Source of the DNA: Cladochytrium replicatum
Taxonomy: Eukaryota; Chytridiomycota; Chytridiomycetes; Cladochytriales; Cladochytriaceae
Reading direction: 5' to 3'
NCBI GenBank assembly: GCA_025526935.1
Contig: JAHLKD010000023.1
Location: 310,001-374,000, forward strand
DNA length: 64,000 bases
The stretch's first letter is position 1. Each line of letters begins with the position of its first letter. This document shows positions 45,309-57,770 of this stretch, piece after piece. The position numbers were made by a program, and so were the translations under genes. Under the pieces are notes generated by a model. It was not told the DNA's origin. It saw nothing but the letters and a program-made list of their open reading frames with translations, and did no database searches.

Positions 45309-48188
45309 ATGCAGGACTCGTTGTCTCCAAATCCCAACAACGTCGTGAGCTCGCTAGCGTCTTCCTACCAACCTGGCAGCTCCGTCCCACAATATGCCTC
45401 CTCACATGCCTCGGCATCCGGAGTACCACATTCCCACTCGAGCCCGTCTCGCTCCCAAACTCCACATGTGGGCTCTTACCGTCTCTCGCGCACACTGGGT
45501 AAAGGAAGCTCTGGTAAAGTCAAAGTTGCTACACATGTTGTGACCGGAGAGAAATACGCTTGCAAAATCATTCCACGCCAAGAAAAATCCTCGGGGAGCA
45601 AAACCGCTCAGGAGGTGGACGAGGGGCCGGAGACTATTCCTGTTTTGCTGGATTTGGCGACCGTCGACCGTTCATTCTTCAACGGCGTGAATGGGAAGCC
45701 ATCTGCATACGAAACTCGCATCTTACGTGAAGCCGCTACCATGTTACTCCTCAACCACCCACACATTGTGACGTATGTTCAAAAGACGCCACGATTATGG
45801 TCGTTGGCGGCGTTAACGTCAGTGGTGGGGTGCTGATAATGCGTCTTTGTTATTGCATTTAGACTCCACGAAGTGTATTACTCGAACAAGCACTACTATT
45901 TCATTTTCTCACTGGTGAACGGCGGTCAGATTTTGGATTTCATCCTTGCACATGGCCGATTGAAAGAGAAGAATGCTAGAAAGTTCATGCGCCAATTGAC
46001 GTCTGCAGTTGGTCAGTTAGAATTTCTCTAGCTTTAATCAAAGGCCCTCAAATCTAACGATTGATTGCTTCAGAGTATTGCCACTTGAGTTCGATTGTTC
46101 ATAGGGTTTGTAGAATGTCGATTTTATATCCTCATGATGTACTCAATTCAATCTCAGGACCTCAAAATAGAAAACGTGCTTATCGACAAAACCGGCAACA
46201 TTAAGTTGATCGACTTTGGACTGTGTAATTATTATTCCGAGGACAAACAACTCAACACATTCTGCGGCAGCCTTTACTTTGCCGCTCCAGAGCTGCTCAA
46301 CGCAAAAGCATACACAGGACCCGAGATCGACATATGGAGCTTGGTGAGTGAACTTCAGAATTCGTGAGATTTCAGCTCTGAATTTGCATCCAGGGTGTGA
46401 TCATGTTTGTACTTGTATCTGGAAGAGTGCCTTTCGATGATGTTAGTATGCAAGTTTTGCATCAAAAGATCAAAGCCGGACAAGTTGAATATCCAACCTA
46501 TTTATCCCCAGGCAAGTTTTGCCACCTCCACCTTTCTTGGTCAGCTGCTAAACCCAGCAATATTTACAGAATGCAGACATTTAATTTCGCGTATGCTGGT
46601 TACCAACCCAGCAGAGCGTGCCACTATGGAAGAAGTCAAGCAACACACCTGGATGGTGAAAGGCTTCGATGGTCCACCACCAAACTTTGTCCCCAAGCGC
46701 GTTCCACCTTTAATTCCCCTCAATCCCACCATCATCTCGTACATGCGCGTATTCGAATTCGGCAATGAGGACGAAATCGTTGCTCAGCTCGAGCGGGAGG
46801 TGATGAAGCAGTACGCGAAAGCGATCATCACGAACCAGATCCTATTGGGCTCGCCAGTGTTGAGCATCTACTACCTGATCCAAGAAAAACTCATCAACGA
46901 CAGCTCGATTGGAGTGAATGCTGTTGCTGGGGGTGGTGGGTCGATGGTGGCAGGGTCAGCCGTGCCAGGTCTGAGTGCAATCGACACTTCGAAGCGCCAC
47001 ACGTCCAGTTTTGCGGAACTCGCGCCGAGCAGCCCTGCAACAATGCCCTCGGCGCGTTCGTTCATGGTTGAATCCGGCCCCTCAACACCGGTCCCCGGTA
47101 CTACTCGCGCGATCCAGTCGTACTCCGCCGTCTCCCCGCTCGGTGCACTCGCAAACGAGGACGAACAGAGCGGGATGATGGCGTTCTCCGTTGACGCGAA
47201 CCCAAACTCGCGGCTGCGGCAAGCAACGGCGGCGGAAAAGAATAAGCGCGTTGCGGAGTTGAATGGCGATGGTAGGGAGAACGGGGTGAACCGGAGTCGG
47301 TCGCAGTCGGTCGCGAATATGCGCGAGGGCCCGTTTTCGGTGCTCAAGTGGGCGAGTGGGACGAGGCTAGCGTCGGTGTCGTCTAGGGAAAGGCTTGCGG
47401 GCGGTGGCGGTGTGACGGACGTTGGGTCTTCGAGGAAGCAGTCGGTGCCGCGGGGCGGTGGGGATACTAGGAACGGAGGTGCGGACGGGGTTCCGACGGA
47501 GGGGAGCAGGACGACTCTTGCGACGTCGTTGAGATCGAACAGACGGATGGGGAGCGATCGGGGTACCAACGGGGGTACTCCGGAGGTGGGTGCGAAATCG
47601 CCAAGACCGGGACGGGTGGATGAGAACATCCAGACGGTGCAGTTGCGGGGACTTTTTGCGGTGCTCAACACGTCGACGAAACCGCCGGCGGCGATCAGGG
47701 AGTCACTTCTGCGGTCGTTAGACGCGCTGCGCATCTCGGTGCACGAGTTTAGTGGCGGGCTGGACTGTCAGTTTGGACCCAGCAACGGCGACGCTGGGAG
47801 TAATTACTATGTGTCGCCGCTATCGGACCCGGAGATGTCGCCTGGATCTTGGTCCCCACGACAGTCACCTTCATTGCGCAGCAGGGAAAGCAACACACGC
47901 CACCTGCGAGGCGGATCCCAGCAATCGAGGAACCCTTCTATTGACACTGATGCTGATCGAACACACTGCATTCGCTTCGAAGTTAATATTGTGCGGGTGC
48001 CGTTGCTTTCCAAGATCCATGGTGTACGATTCCGCAGGATTTCTGGTGATGCTTGGCAGGTATGTCGGAACAGATATGTGATGCTATGGTAGCAAAACTT
48101 TATTTTTAATTCCCGCATCTTTATATATTTTTGTTTTCTTCAGTACAAGAAGATTGTTCAAGACATACTCGACATCGTTCGCCTTTAG
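45309..48188 (+). CDS. KIN1: KIN1/PAR-1/MARK-type Ser/Thr kinase with KA1 tail
   Basis: Polarity/secretion kinase of the Snf1-related group. A Ser-rich N-terminus of about 55 residues leads into the kinase domain: Gly loop [11 protein letters not shown], Lys in [56 protein letters not shown] and HTWMVKGF. A linker insertion with many acidic and Ser residues follows the catalytic Lys, as in fungal KIN1. Next come a UBA-like segment ([20 protein letters not shown]), a long disordered region rich in Ser/Gly/Arg, and a KA1 domain at the C-terminus ([44 protein letters not shown]), which binds acidic phospholipids. At least six introns, with the exon ends at 45772/45863 and the last junction at 48144 clear. 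Its TAG (48186-48188) overlaps the stop codon of TOM70 on the other strand. Confidence 0.95.
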
Positions 48189-50818
48189 GCCATTTTACTC
48201 CTGATCGCCTCGACAACATCCGGATAGTGCGTCTGCGTGTACAGCTGTGCAGCAGCGGCCTTTTGAAATGGAAAATGAAATGATCAGTTAAAAATACACG
48301 GAATGAGAAGTAATGAAGGGAGAGCGATTTTGGGAATCCTAATTGGGGGGTTTTGTGGCATCATTGGATGATAATTCGAGCACTTTTTTGACACCTCTTT
48401 TTTCGTTTGATTTTCTTTTTCATCCCTCCTCCTTTTTGAAGAACGTATTTTCCATTCCGTTGCACTCACCTCGCGGCACGAAATGGCGGTAATGATTTCT
48501 GGTTCCGTCCTTGTGATGGCGATCGCTTGATCCCATGTTTGCACCGCATCTTCAATCTTGTTTTGCTGCAGCTGGAGTTGTGCGAGCTGAACGAAAGCTA
48601 TGTCGCAGAGTGGGTCCACGTTTATAGCTTCCTTGCACAGGGCGATTGCTCCATCGTAGTCTTTCTTCCATTGCAATTGCAGAATTGCTGTAGTATTTTT
48701 GTGTTTTTGTTGTTTTCGTCATATGTTCAGTCATTTTTTTTTCGTTCCAATTAGATTTCACGGTATGAGCTTTCATTTTTGCAAATAATAAACTGTTTCT
48801 ACGCACCTTTGTTGATGTACGGGAGGGGGGATTTGCTGTCCAATTTTAAAGCCTTTTCGAACATTCCTTCCGCTATTCATTGCACAGTAAGTCATGAACT
48901 CGTAAGACAACGAGCTTGAGAGCCATACCTTCTTCAAATTTGCCCTGATCAACCAAAATCTCGCCGTAGTAGTTGCACACCTCGGGACTGTTCTTGAATC
49001 TTCGCAGCGCCTTTGTGAACGTCACATCCGAGTCACCCAAATTGCCCAGCTTGTACTGTGCAACGGCGAGCTGGATGTTGGCGTACACCATCGTGTTATC
49101 GAGCGACAGAGCCTTCTCATAGTCCTCTGCAGCGCCAACGAGATCGTTCGTAAGGAAACGGACCTGGCCGCGGTGGTAGAAAAGGTCGGGGTCTTCGGGG
49201 TTCACTTGTTCGGCGCGGTTGAATTCCTCTACGGCGCGCTCGAGGTCGCCGCGCTCCATGAAGACCGAAGCACGCTTGATAAGGGTGTTGACGTTGTGTT
49301 CATCCACTTCGACCGCTTTGTTGAAGTCCTCGAGAGCTGCGGAGGCTGGTGGACGGCATCAGAAAAGTCAATCAATACGAAAGAACCAACCCGCCGAACT
49401 CACCGTCGCCTTTCAAGAATGAAAATGTTCCGCGGATGTTGTAGCCAAGACCAGCAAATTGCTTGCTAAGTCCAAGTCGCACAGCCTCTTCGCATTCCTC
49501 GGCAGCCAAGCTGTACTGTCGGTCGCGAATGTGGGCAAGGGAGTTTTGCAGCTTCTTGTCACCTTCGGTTTCGGGCTCGAATTGAAGCAAGATGGGAATG
49601 TGAACGCTCGTTTGCCGGAATGAGTCCATGTATGCTGAGCAAAGATCCATGAGCCATGGTAACGAATCAGTGAATTTGCAATTTACCCAGAATGAATGCC
49701 TCAGATGGTAGCCGAATCTGCTTGCTCTGATTTTCTCGTCAGAGATGATGGCATCAAAATATATATGATCACATTTGCCGTTACCTTCATAATGGCAACA
49801 GACTTTTGTTTCCCGATTTCTTTCAGCACGCGATCCGTTGCGTCCATTGTATTCTGATTTTTGAATTCCTCCAAGAAGCATACGGAAGTAAAATCTGGGA
49901 AGCTCGATTAGACACTGTCAATCAGCTAGATTCGATTTTGATCGTGCGCACCATTCAAAGCGTCGTTAAGTCGGTTGAGAGCCTCGTAGGCACCAGCGCG
50001 TCTATTCATGGCCTTAACATATTTCGGATCCAGTTTCAGGGCTGGACAAGGATCAAAGTTAACTTTGCTTTCACTCAATTCTCCAACATTACCTTCGGTA
50101 CAGTCCTCCACCACTTTTTCATAATCGTTCTAACAAAAAGATCCCGCATCAGATCACCGATTCTTCAAAAAAAAAATAATAATGATAAACGTTCACTCCA
50201 CTCACCAAGTTCGCGTAACAGGCAGCTCGGTTACTGAAATATACAGCATCGGGCCGAAGGACGATTGCCTGGGAGTACAGAGCGGCGGCATCGGCGTACA
50301 TCCGCTTCGAGTAGAAAGTGTTACCGAGGTCTTTAGCTTCCTTTGCGAGTCTTGCGCGATCCTACAATGCAGGGATTGTCAATTTCCACACTCCACTTTC
50401 GCGAAGTCGAATCGTGGCTCACCTCGGGATGGAGAGACGTAAGATCTTCGGGGAAGAGATGTGGGGGATACTTTGGTCCATCTAAAAATACAAAGAAAAA
50501 ATGGAATCAGTGAGCAATAAGGTTGGTGTTCACACACACAACTACAACGGTTTGCTATTGCTGGTAGCCGGTCGCGACAGATGTGAGGATACTCGATTTC
50601 TTACCTGCAGGTGGGGGAGATGCAGGGGTTGGGGTGGCCGTCGCTGTCGCGGTCGCGGCCTTTGGCTTCACCCGTTTTTGCGTTTTTTTTGGTGGGGGTG
50701 GAGAGCTCTTCGGCCTGAGGGCAACGACGATTCCAGTAGCGACTATAGTCGCCGTTCCGATAGCCAGGATCGACTTCCAATGGCGGGTCCAGAAGGAAGT
50801 CTCTGGGATGTCAGACAT
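48185..50818 (-). CDS. TOM70: Mitochondrial import receptor TOM70
   Basis: Outer-membrane receptor that accepts Hsp70/Hsp90-bound carrier preproteins. The start at complement(50818) gives a short tail, a membrane anchor (ILAIGTATIVATGIVVAL) and a Pro/Ala/Lys linker (PKSSPPPPKKTQKRVKPK), the normal TOM70 topology. TPR motifs follow: AKEAKDLGNTFYSKRMYADA, DAVYFSNRAACYANL, DPKYVKAMNRRAGAYEALNR, the core region (RLPSEAFILAYMDSFRQT), then FNKAVEVDEHNVNTLIKRAS, YHRGQVRFLTNDLVGAAEDY, VYANIQLAVAQYKLGNLGDS, QWKKDYDGAIALCKEAINVD and IAFVQLAQLQLQQNKIEDAV. It ends with the conserved C-terminal helix, [13 protein letters not shown]. Many introns; those I checked keep frame, so the gene looks intact. It is convergent with KIN1, sharing 4 bp of coding sequence. 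Confidence 0.95.
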
Positions 50819-50861
50819 TTGGATGGGAAGAGCAGCACGTGGACAACGGGGGAAATTGGCA

Positions 50862-50888
50862 GAAAATAGCGAAAATAGCGAAAATAGC
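50862..50888. repeat. Three copies of a 9-bp unit (gaaaatagc)
   Basis: A perfect short tandem repeat just upstream of the TOM70 start codon, in its presumed 5' untranslated region or promoter. Confidence 0.9.
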
Positions 50889-51028
50889 GAGATAGTTTGG
50901 AGGAGTTTGGCATATGGATGCTATCAATGAAATACAACCAACGCAGTTAGCCATCCGTTTATTTTCACGCCCGACCAATCGGTTCTTCAGACCCAAAGTC
51001 TCATGTGGTTGCCTTGGACGTGGATTGA

Positions 51029-52423
51029 GTTGTGGTGGGATACCTCGGGCAGCAGCGGGCGACAGCTCAGCAAGAACTGAGAGACTACTTCACCAAGTTC
51101 GAGGAGTACTACGACAGAAAGTGAGCAGACCTGACCACCAATCCATGGTACTATCTAAATTATAACACCTTTGATGCTGCTCGTTTTGAAAGACTCTTGC
51201 ACCAGCTTACACTGGCATTGAAATCCTTCGTCGTACAGCCGAGCGCTGGACCGCTGTTGATCGGTGTATATGAGAACTTTGTTGAAGATTTCGAGGACAA
51301 GTTCAACCAGTCGAGTCTGGTTCAATTCGTTACTCGCATGACAGAGTGATGTCAGATATGATTTGTTGTTTGTGTTGGCTTTTATTATGTGGTCTATGGA
51401 GAAAACCAACGTTGCGATTTCGGTGCCTTTGCAGATCCAAAGCAGGCTCTGAGCTTCTTGACGGCCCAAGCAGCAAAGATCAAAGAGCGTATCTCGGAAA
51501 ACAGTGAAGCATATGTTGCTGCGACCATGGAAGCGGCTCACTACCAGCTGGTTACCGGCTCAGTAGACGGATGCAAAGCGGCTATGGACCAGTGCGAGAA
51601 GATCCTTGAATCTTTGACCGTCTCTCTAGATTCCCATTATTTTTGCATCGTACTACCGAGTAGCAGCAGAGTACTACCGCAAAGTCAGTACCAGCAATTC
51701 TACCACAATGCTCTCCTCTACCTTTCCTCGGTTAACTTCGACGATCTGACTGCACAGGAGAAGATGGAACGCGCATAAAACCTTGCGATCAGTGCACTTT
51801 TGGGAGAGGGACTTTACAACTTTGGCGAGCTGGTATGCTTTGTATAATTTGGCTGCAGATAGTATTGGAAAAGGACTGATCATCGTTTAAGTTGATGCAC
51901 CCGATTATAGACTCGCTCTCGGGCACTTCGTCCGAGTGGCTCCGTCACCTGCTTTTCGCTTTCAACACAGGCGACACGGACGCATACGAGAAGATTTCGA
52001 AATCGCCCGGGTTCCTCGGCCACGGGTTGCTTGTCAATGCCCATCCTCTTTTGCGCTAAATGCTATGCTTGATGACATTGGTTGAATCGTTCTTCAAAAG
52101 GTCAAAGGATGAACGACCAAAGACAAAATTCCAGACGATTTCGCAGGAGACTCGGGTGACGCGAGAAGAGGTTGAGCACCTTGTTATGCGTGCATTGAGT
52201 CTCGGGTTGCTCAAGGGGAAAATTGATGAGGTGGATGGGATCATTGAGTTGAGAACACCGATCTCATCAACAATCATGCGAAAGTTACATAGGTTCAGCC
52301 GCGAGTGCTTGACAAGGGACAGATCAAGACTCTTCACTCTCGTTTGCCGACTGGAGTGTGAAGGTCAAGCACAGGGCTGTGAATTTGGAACTTGAGGAGG
52401 GCGGCGAGTTGTTTGTGCAGTAA
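51029..52423 (+). pseudogene. RPN9/PSMD13 (26S proteasome lid subunit), disrupted
   Basis: The whole length of the PCI-domain subunit is recognisable: LGQQRATAQQELRDYFTKF, HQLTLALKSFVVQPSAGP, DPKQALSFLTAQAAKIKE, YHNALLYLSSVNFDDLT, LAISALLGEGLYNFGEL, LMHPIIDSLSGTSSEWL, MLCLMTLVESFF, VEHLVMRALSLGLLKGKIDE, then QPRVLDKGQIKTLHSRLP and DWSVKVKHRAVNLELEEGGE. It is interrupted by an in-frame TGA at 51026-51028 with no ATG after it, in-frame TAA at 51776-51778 and 52057-52059, and at least two frame changes near 52270-52360. Introns remain (for example 51832-51899), so it is not a retrocopy. An intact RPN9 would be expected elsewhere in the genome; otherwise the lesions are assembly errors. Confidence 0.8.
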
Positions 52424-52727
52424 TAGCGATATTTGTCCTTGAGGAGAGCAATTCGCCTGGCATAAACAAACGCAGTGTGTTACTGTAAGAAAATAAACCA
52501 AGGAAGCACAATTCATTCATAATAAGTGCTATATCCCCACTTTCGCCACCACCGACTCACTCTGCCTCACAAACACAAAAACTCACTTTTCGCGGCGAGG
52601 AGCTGTAACCGCAAACGTGGTCGGCATCACAGTGCATCTCGCTTTCGTGCTGCTCGTCGTCGTCGTCGCTTTCGTCGTCGTCGTCACTCCCTTTCTCAGC
52701 TTTACCAATCACATCAAGGCTGTAATA

Positions 52728-53906
52728 ATGGCGAAAATATCGCCTATGAGGCAGCGTATGTGTCATCCTTTTGGGGGATATCCCCTGACTCCTGCTTCCT
52801 CCATCTCACTCAATTTACCGATAAAGCAGCTCGGTTGACGCTGCAGGTAGGCACGAGTACCGATGTGGGTCGGCGACCACACCAGCAGGACGAAGCCCTG
52901 GTGCACCAGAGCCTGTTCAACCTTCCCGACTGTTCCCTCTTCGCTGTCTTTGATGGCCATGGTATTTTTCTGAAGAGAATTGGCAACTTTCCAACTGGGT
53001 GACACATTTTTCATCCGACAGGATCGGACGGAGCAAAGGCGTCGGCGTTTGCAAAGCGTGCATTCGTAGAAGTCCTTTCTTCCCTCCGGGACAGCTTCCT
53101 CCGCGACCCCGAGACCACCCTGAGATCCGTCTTTGCGACCGTCCATGAGCGCATGACCGAGAGCCCCAACGTCGACACGTACATGTCGGGGACTACCGCT
53201 GCAGTCGCTGTTATCCACGGAAACAGGCTGATCACTGCCCACGTCGGAGACAGCAGGATTGCGTTGGGAAGGAGGGTGGAAACCGGTTGGCAGGCTGTTC
53301 AATTGACCAAGTAAGCGTGGACGATCTACATAATGTTTTTTTTGGGGGGATTGAGGACTTATGGTATTGTTTGCGTGTGTAGTGACCATACATGCGCAAG
53401 CAAGAACGAGTACGACCGTCTCATTTCGAAAGGTGCTAGAGTGGAACAGCTTCAAGCTGGTCAGAAAGATGGTCAGCTACCAACTACCACACCGTGATCA
53501 ATATTGTTGACAAAACATTTTAGGACCGTTGAGAATCTTCAAGGGAACCCTGCCATATCCCGGGTAAGCACCAATCGCATTCAGCTCAATTGTCCGGCTT
53601 TCTAATGTTCCACGCAGACTGGTTGTAAGCAGATCGCTCGGTGACTCTGTTGCAACCAAGCTCGGCGTCCTTTCCGAGCCCGATGTGCGCTTCTTCGACA
53701 TCACCCGCAACGACAAGTTCCTCGTCCTTGGCACAGACGGGCTCTGGGATGGCCTTGCGGTCCAAGCCGTCGTCGAGATCGTGTCAAAGCACACCGACGC
53801 CGGGAAAGCCAGTGAGCATCTCACGAAAGCCAGCCTGGAGGGTATGGACCGCCAATGTTTGGATGACAACACTACAAACGTGGTTGTCAGGTTCGAGTGG
53901 GTTTGA
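52728..53906 (+). CDS. PP2C-family Ser/Thr phosphatase
   Basis: Metal-dependent (Mg/Mn) protein phosphatase. The start MAKISPMRQ at 52728 joins via the intron 52756-52826 to RLTLQVGTSTDVGRRPHQQD. PPM motifs appear in order: Asp in QQDE, FAVFDGHG, YMSGTTAAVAV, AHVGDSRIALG, NDHTC, LVVSRSLGD, FLVLGTDGLWD, and the final LDDNTTNVVV. The metal-binding Asp residues are all present. Introns also fall after DGH-G, T-N, KD-G and P-G with frame kept. Length (about 300 residues) indicates a catalytic domain without obvious extra domains, so the subfamily is not clear; a mitochondrial or cytosolic location cannot be told. Confidence 0.93.
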
Positions 53907-55635
53907 AATGGAGAGCTATTTTTTATTTTACTGGGTTGGAGTTTTACAGGACCCCATTTTCTTCTCTACTCCCGACGTTTGAGATTTCTTCCATTTACTT
54001 TTCTTCCACCTTTCCTATCTGAGCATATATGTTCCTTTAGCAATTTTTACTATTTTTATCAGTAGTTTGCAAGAGATTTGTGGGTTTAGATGTCTTTGGA
54101 GGTTGGAAGGTTGGGGTTTAGGTTTTCTTTTCATTCTTTTTGTTTCATGGTAGTACGGACATTTCCCCTTTTTACTTTCGACAGTCCAGTCAGCGCAAAA
54201 CAAATTGTATTCGCGGGAACTGTTTTCGCCTTTCGTGCTTGGCCTCATTCTCTATGGACTTGCGATCTTTTTATCTTTTTTCTTCTGTGTTTGATTTGTG
54301 TTTATGTTTTGTGTTATCTTTTTTTCTTGGAACTTTTGACGACTCGGAATATAACGCTTGTAGTTTGACTAGTGAACCTCCGTTGGGAATACAGCGCTGC
54401 TAGCCCGTGCCTTCGACCTTGCCCGTTTGATTCTGATCGCTTTTCATGCATTCGCTGTTAGGGAGTTGACCTCGAGAGATCCTTACTACACTCCAAATGA
54501 AACAAAAGAAATAGACAAATAAAAAGGTCAGACAGATGCAGATGAACGCATATTGAGCGCAAACAGGCCTTTGGCGGGAAATTGGCCGCTCGCTGCTCAA
54601 CTCGATGGGCATGGTTTTGATGTCGATCGCAAAACCCCTTGAGCGAGGTTCTAAAAGTGGCCATTGGGAACTCTTGTCCTCCATACCAAGACAAGAACAC
54701 AAATGGATTGAGGTGATGTGAAAACATACGCAATTTTACCGTGCGTTGTTACATCATTGAACACACAGAAGTACACGTTCTCACCATCGTAACATGTTAC
54801 TCCTCCCAAGTAAACAATTGTGTTATGTAATAGTGGCTAAAGTGACTGTAATAGAGTCCAGTAACTTGTATAATCCAACAGAGATTTGCAATGAATAACT
54901 GCAGCGTACCCTATGTTGGACTATTAGTATCACTGCTCTGAGGTATTGACCATATAGAGGCCCTAAACTCCAAAGTGTCACTCTCCTATATGTATATATA
55001 TTCAGGGGATTATTTCCTAGAAGTCCAGAATAGAAAGACAAGACAAATAGGGAAGAAAAGTTCATCCGGATTGTCCCGGATAAGATATTTCTCCAGGCAA
55101 GTTAGCCAAACTTGACTTGTACATAACTTCCACATTTGGGATGTTTAACGCTGAACAATTGGGCCCTATATGGAATGTTCGGTTCCCCCTGCTGAATCAA
55201 TGCACCTCCCAATTGATCAATGAGGGCTCATCTCTCGCACTTCTGCTGCGATTCGGGTCCTTCTCTCGTTCATTGCTGTCTCTTCAAGATCTTTTGTCAT
55301 GTTCAACAGAAACACATGAAATTGAAAAAAATTCGGCCGACAAATTTTAATCAAACCCCTGCACATCGAAACTCTCGCTGTTCCACAGGTCAACACACTG
55401 AAGCAGGAAATCAGAAGCTGATAGAATTGGAAATATAATAGGAAGACAGAGTTTCCAAATTTTCGTCATGTCTGGAGCCATTTTGTCGTGCGGATGAACG
55501 GGGTTTTCCGCCTTTAATATTTTGTGCGGTTGTCTAAAAAATCAGGGAGGACCCCTTAACTTCCATAACCACCACAATGTGTAGGTCCCAATCTCAACGC
55601 AACAACTTGATGTCTCAATAATTGGACAGCTCTAG
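53907..55635. other. Gene-free stretch
   Basis: About 1.7 kb between the PP2C gene and the methyltransferase. It holds only short, low-quality ORFs on both strands and T-rich tracts near 54000-54350. I see no RNA gene, repeat array or recognisable element. Confidence 0.5.
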
Positions 55636-57134
55636 ACACCGACGTCGCAGCTAGTTGGAAAGCGTCAAGCGCTGATCACGATAATGGCCGCACGTTCCAC
55701 ACGGAGAAGGTTAAGCTCAACAACCACCTGATTATTTCAGCATGGTGACCCTTTCGTTCTTAGAAAGCGCCATACATTCTTCCGGTTAGAAATCGTTTCA
55801 TTGACATTTCCTCGCTGTTGAATGCTAATAACTGTTTGTGGAACGTATGACAGGCGGATATTTTGGAAGGATCGCGCCTCAATCTCCAACACCATCTCTT
55901 CCGGGAGCTGTTTGGAGGTCCGAACTTTGCGGGAGTCACAGAAGAGCATCTCCAAAAAGGACTTCGAGTCCTCGATATTGGGTGAGCAGATAGTTCATAA
56001 TCATCGATGTCCGTCAAAGTTCTAATCGGGGGTTTCAAGTTGTGGAACGGGAGTTTGGCTTGCGGAGATGCACCGTGAGTTCCCAAACGGCACGTATCAC
56101 GGAATGGTACAGCACCGCAATCCTATACTAGTAAATTCTATTTGACATTCCCCTTTAATTTGAAGGATATCACAACAACTCCGTGGGAGGAAACGCCCAA
56201 AGGTACATTCGAGAACCAAATCACAGTGTTGAAAGCGAACGTCTTGGAAAAGTTGCCATGTGAGCACATTTCATACTTCATTTCGAAATCTTTCGTAACA
56301 TTGAAACGATTTCCAGTTGAGGACGGCACGTTTGACTACGGTAAGATAGCTTCTTTATTTCGGTGGATATTGATAACCGATTTCCTCTTCCCGCGATGTA
56401 GTTCATCAGCAGATGCTGTTCTCCGGTATTCCAGCAGAAAAATGGCCTCACGTTCTTTCAGAGATAGCCAGGGTGCTGAAGCCTGGGGGTGTCGCTGACC
56501 TGGTTGAGGTGAGTAAGCGATCTCCGTTCGCATTCCAATCCATTGTAGAAGTTTTTGTAGATGTGCGGACCATTCTTGAGCAAAGAGCCACAAACCCCAA
56601 GTGAAAGAGAAATGTGGAAGATCATCGCCGGGTTTTTAAGCGCAAGGGGAGTGGATATGAAGATCAGTAGGTACGACAGCTAAATCGTGTGATCTACTAA
56701 ACTATCTGCTGCCCATAGCCAATAATCTGGCAACAATGGTGCAAGACGAAACTCGATTCGAGAGCGTGAAGGAATTACGAAAGGAAGTGCCTGTCGGCTG
56801 GAATGGAACTTTGGGAGAGATGTGGAAAGAAAATCACAAGATGGTGTTTATGGGATTCAAGCCGATCGCAACCGCCGCCCTTGGTATTTCCGCGGAAGAT
56901 TGGGAGGCAAAGGTCGAAGCGTACTATGAAGCCGCAGGAACAAGTAAAACATACATGGATCTGGTGAGCTCAAACGCTAACGTGGGAGTGCGTTCCGATA
57001 ACATAGCAATATTTAAAAGACTCGGGTCACGTCTCACAAGAGGGGAGGATGATTTGATCTCTGGATCTGCTTCAGTCATGAATACACACATACTCAATAT
57101 AGGCCGAGAGTCTGATTCGTCAGATTTCATCTAA
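55636..57134 (+). CDS. SAM-dependent methyltransferase (class I, Methyltransf_25/11 type)
   Basis: Fungal small-molecule or protein methyltransferase of the family with an N-terminal 'GRxFH' segment. A first coding piece at about 55660-55708 encodes DNGRTFHTEK, then ILEGSRLNLQHHLFRELFGG. The SAM-binding motif I is split by an intron (55981-56038): LDIG|CGTGVWLAEMH. Further motifs: motif II region ITVLKANVLEKLPFEDGTFD, post-motif HQQMLFSGIP, and RVLKPGGVADLVE. The C-terminal half includes NLATMVQDETRFESVKELR and WNGTLGEMWKENHKM. The start codon is not resolved: no convincing ATG precedes the DNGRTFH segment. A decayed second copy follows at 57389-57770. Confidence 0.8.
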
Positions 57135-57388
57135 TCTCTTGTGAGCAATCATTTCAAGAACGAATGCCTTGCGCACACGTTACGATCCTGCATCCGATGA
57201 CGTCCCCTTATGGCAATTTGTATCGGATCGCTATTATATTGGCGACAATAATCCAACAAGAAACACATCTTTTTTGACGAAGACATAGTTCAGTCAGTGA
57301 CGATAGCGAAAATAGACGGGTGACAAACAAACATCCTTGAGGCAGCTCTAGATGCGAACGTGGCTGCCAGGGAGGGCACTGCATAGAG

Positions 57389-57770
57389 AGCTGACCAGGA
57401 TAACGGCCGAACATTCCACACTGAGGAGGTAGCTTATGCAGTATGACAGCTTGTTGATGTTCTTTTCCTCGTACTGTAAAAATTACCGCTCGAGTATACA
57501 CTAATTGCATTCCAATCCAATAATACTGACAACGACTGCAAACTCCAGTCGAAGGCAACACTATTGATTATGGTTCGATCCAAATATTCTGATTGCCATT
57601 CAACGCACATTGATCATGATAGTATTGTTCATTGTTTTCCACACTGGTCGCTCTGTACAGCTCAAAGCCTATCCCAGTTGGTCAAGGATGAGGCGAAACC
57701 TGAGAGCGTGAAAGATGCGCAACGTCTTTCTGCTATTTGGACCGGTCAGAGAGATATGAAGTTAGGATGA
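57389..57770 (+). pseudogene. Degenerate tandem copy of the methyltransferase
   Basis: Two pieces of the preceding gene recur in the same order: ADQDNGRTFHTEE at 57389-57427 and LVKDEAKPESVKD (parent: MVQDETRFESVKE) at about 57678-57716. The central SAM-binding part is missing and stops interrupt the remainder. The remnant lies immediately upstream of, and slightly overlaps, the presumed start of the CSC1-like gene. Confidence 0.75.

Noticed and set aside
46871-47734. 287-codon minus-strand open frame inside KIN1
   Set aside because: It is the antisense of the GC-rich disordered region of KIN1 and has no independent signal.
51776-52059. Stop-codon reassignment (TAA read as an amino acid) to explain the RPN9 frame
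   Set aside because: TAA ends other intact genes in the window (TOM70, GH30, the FAM149-like gene), and RPN9 also has frame changes, so decay or sequence error is simpler.
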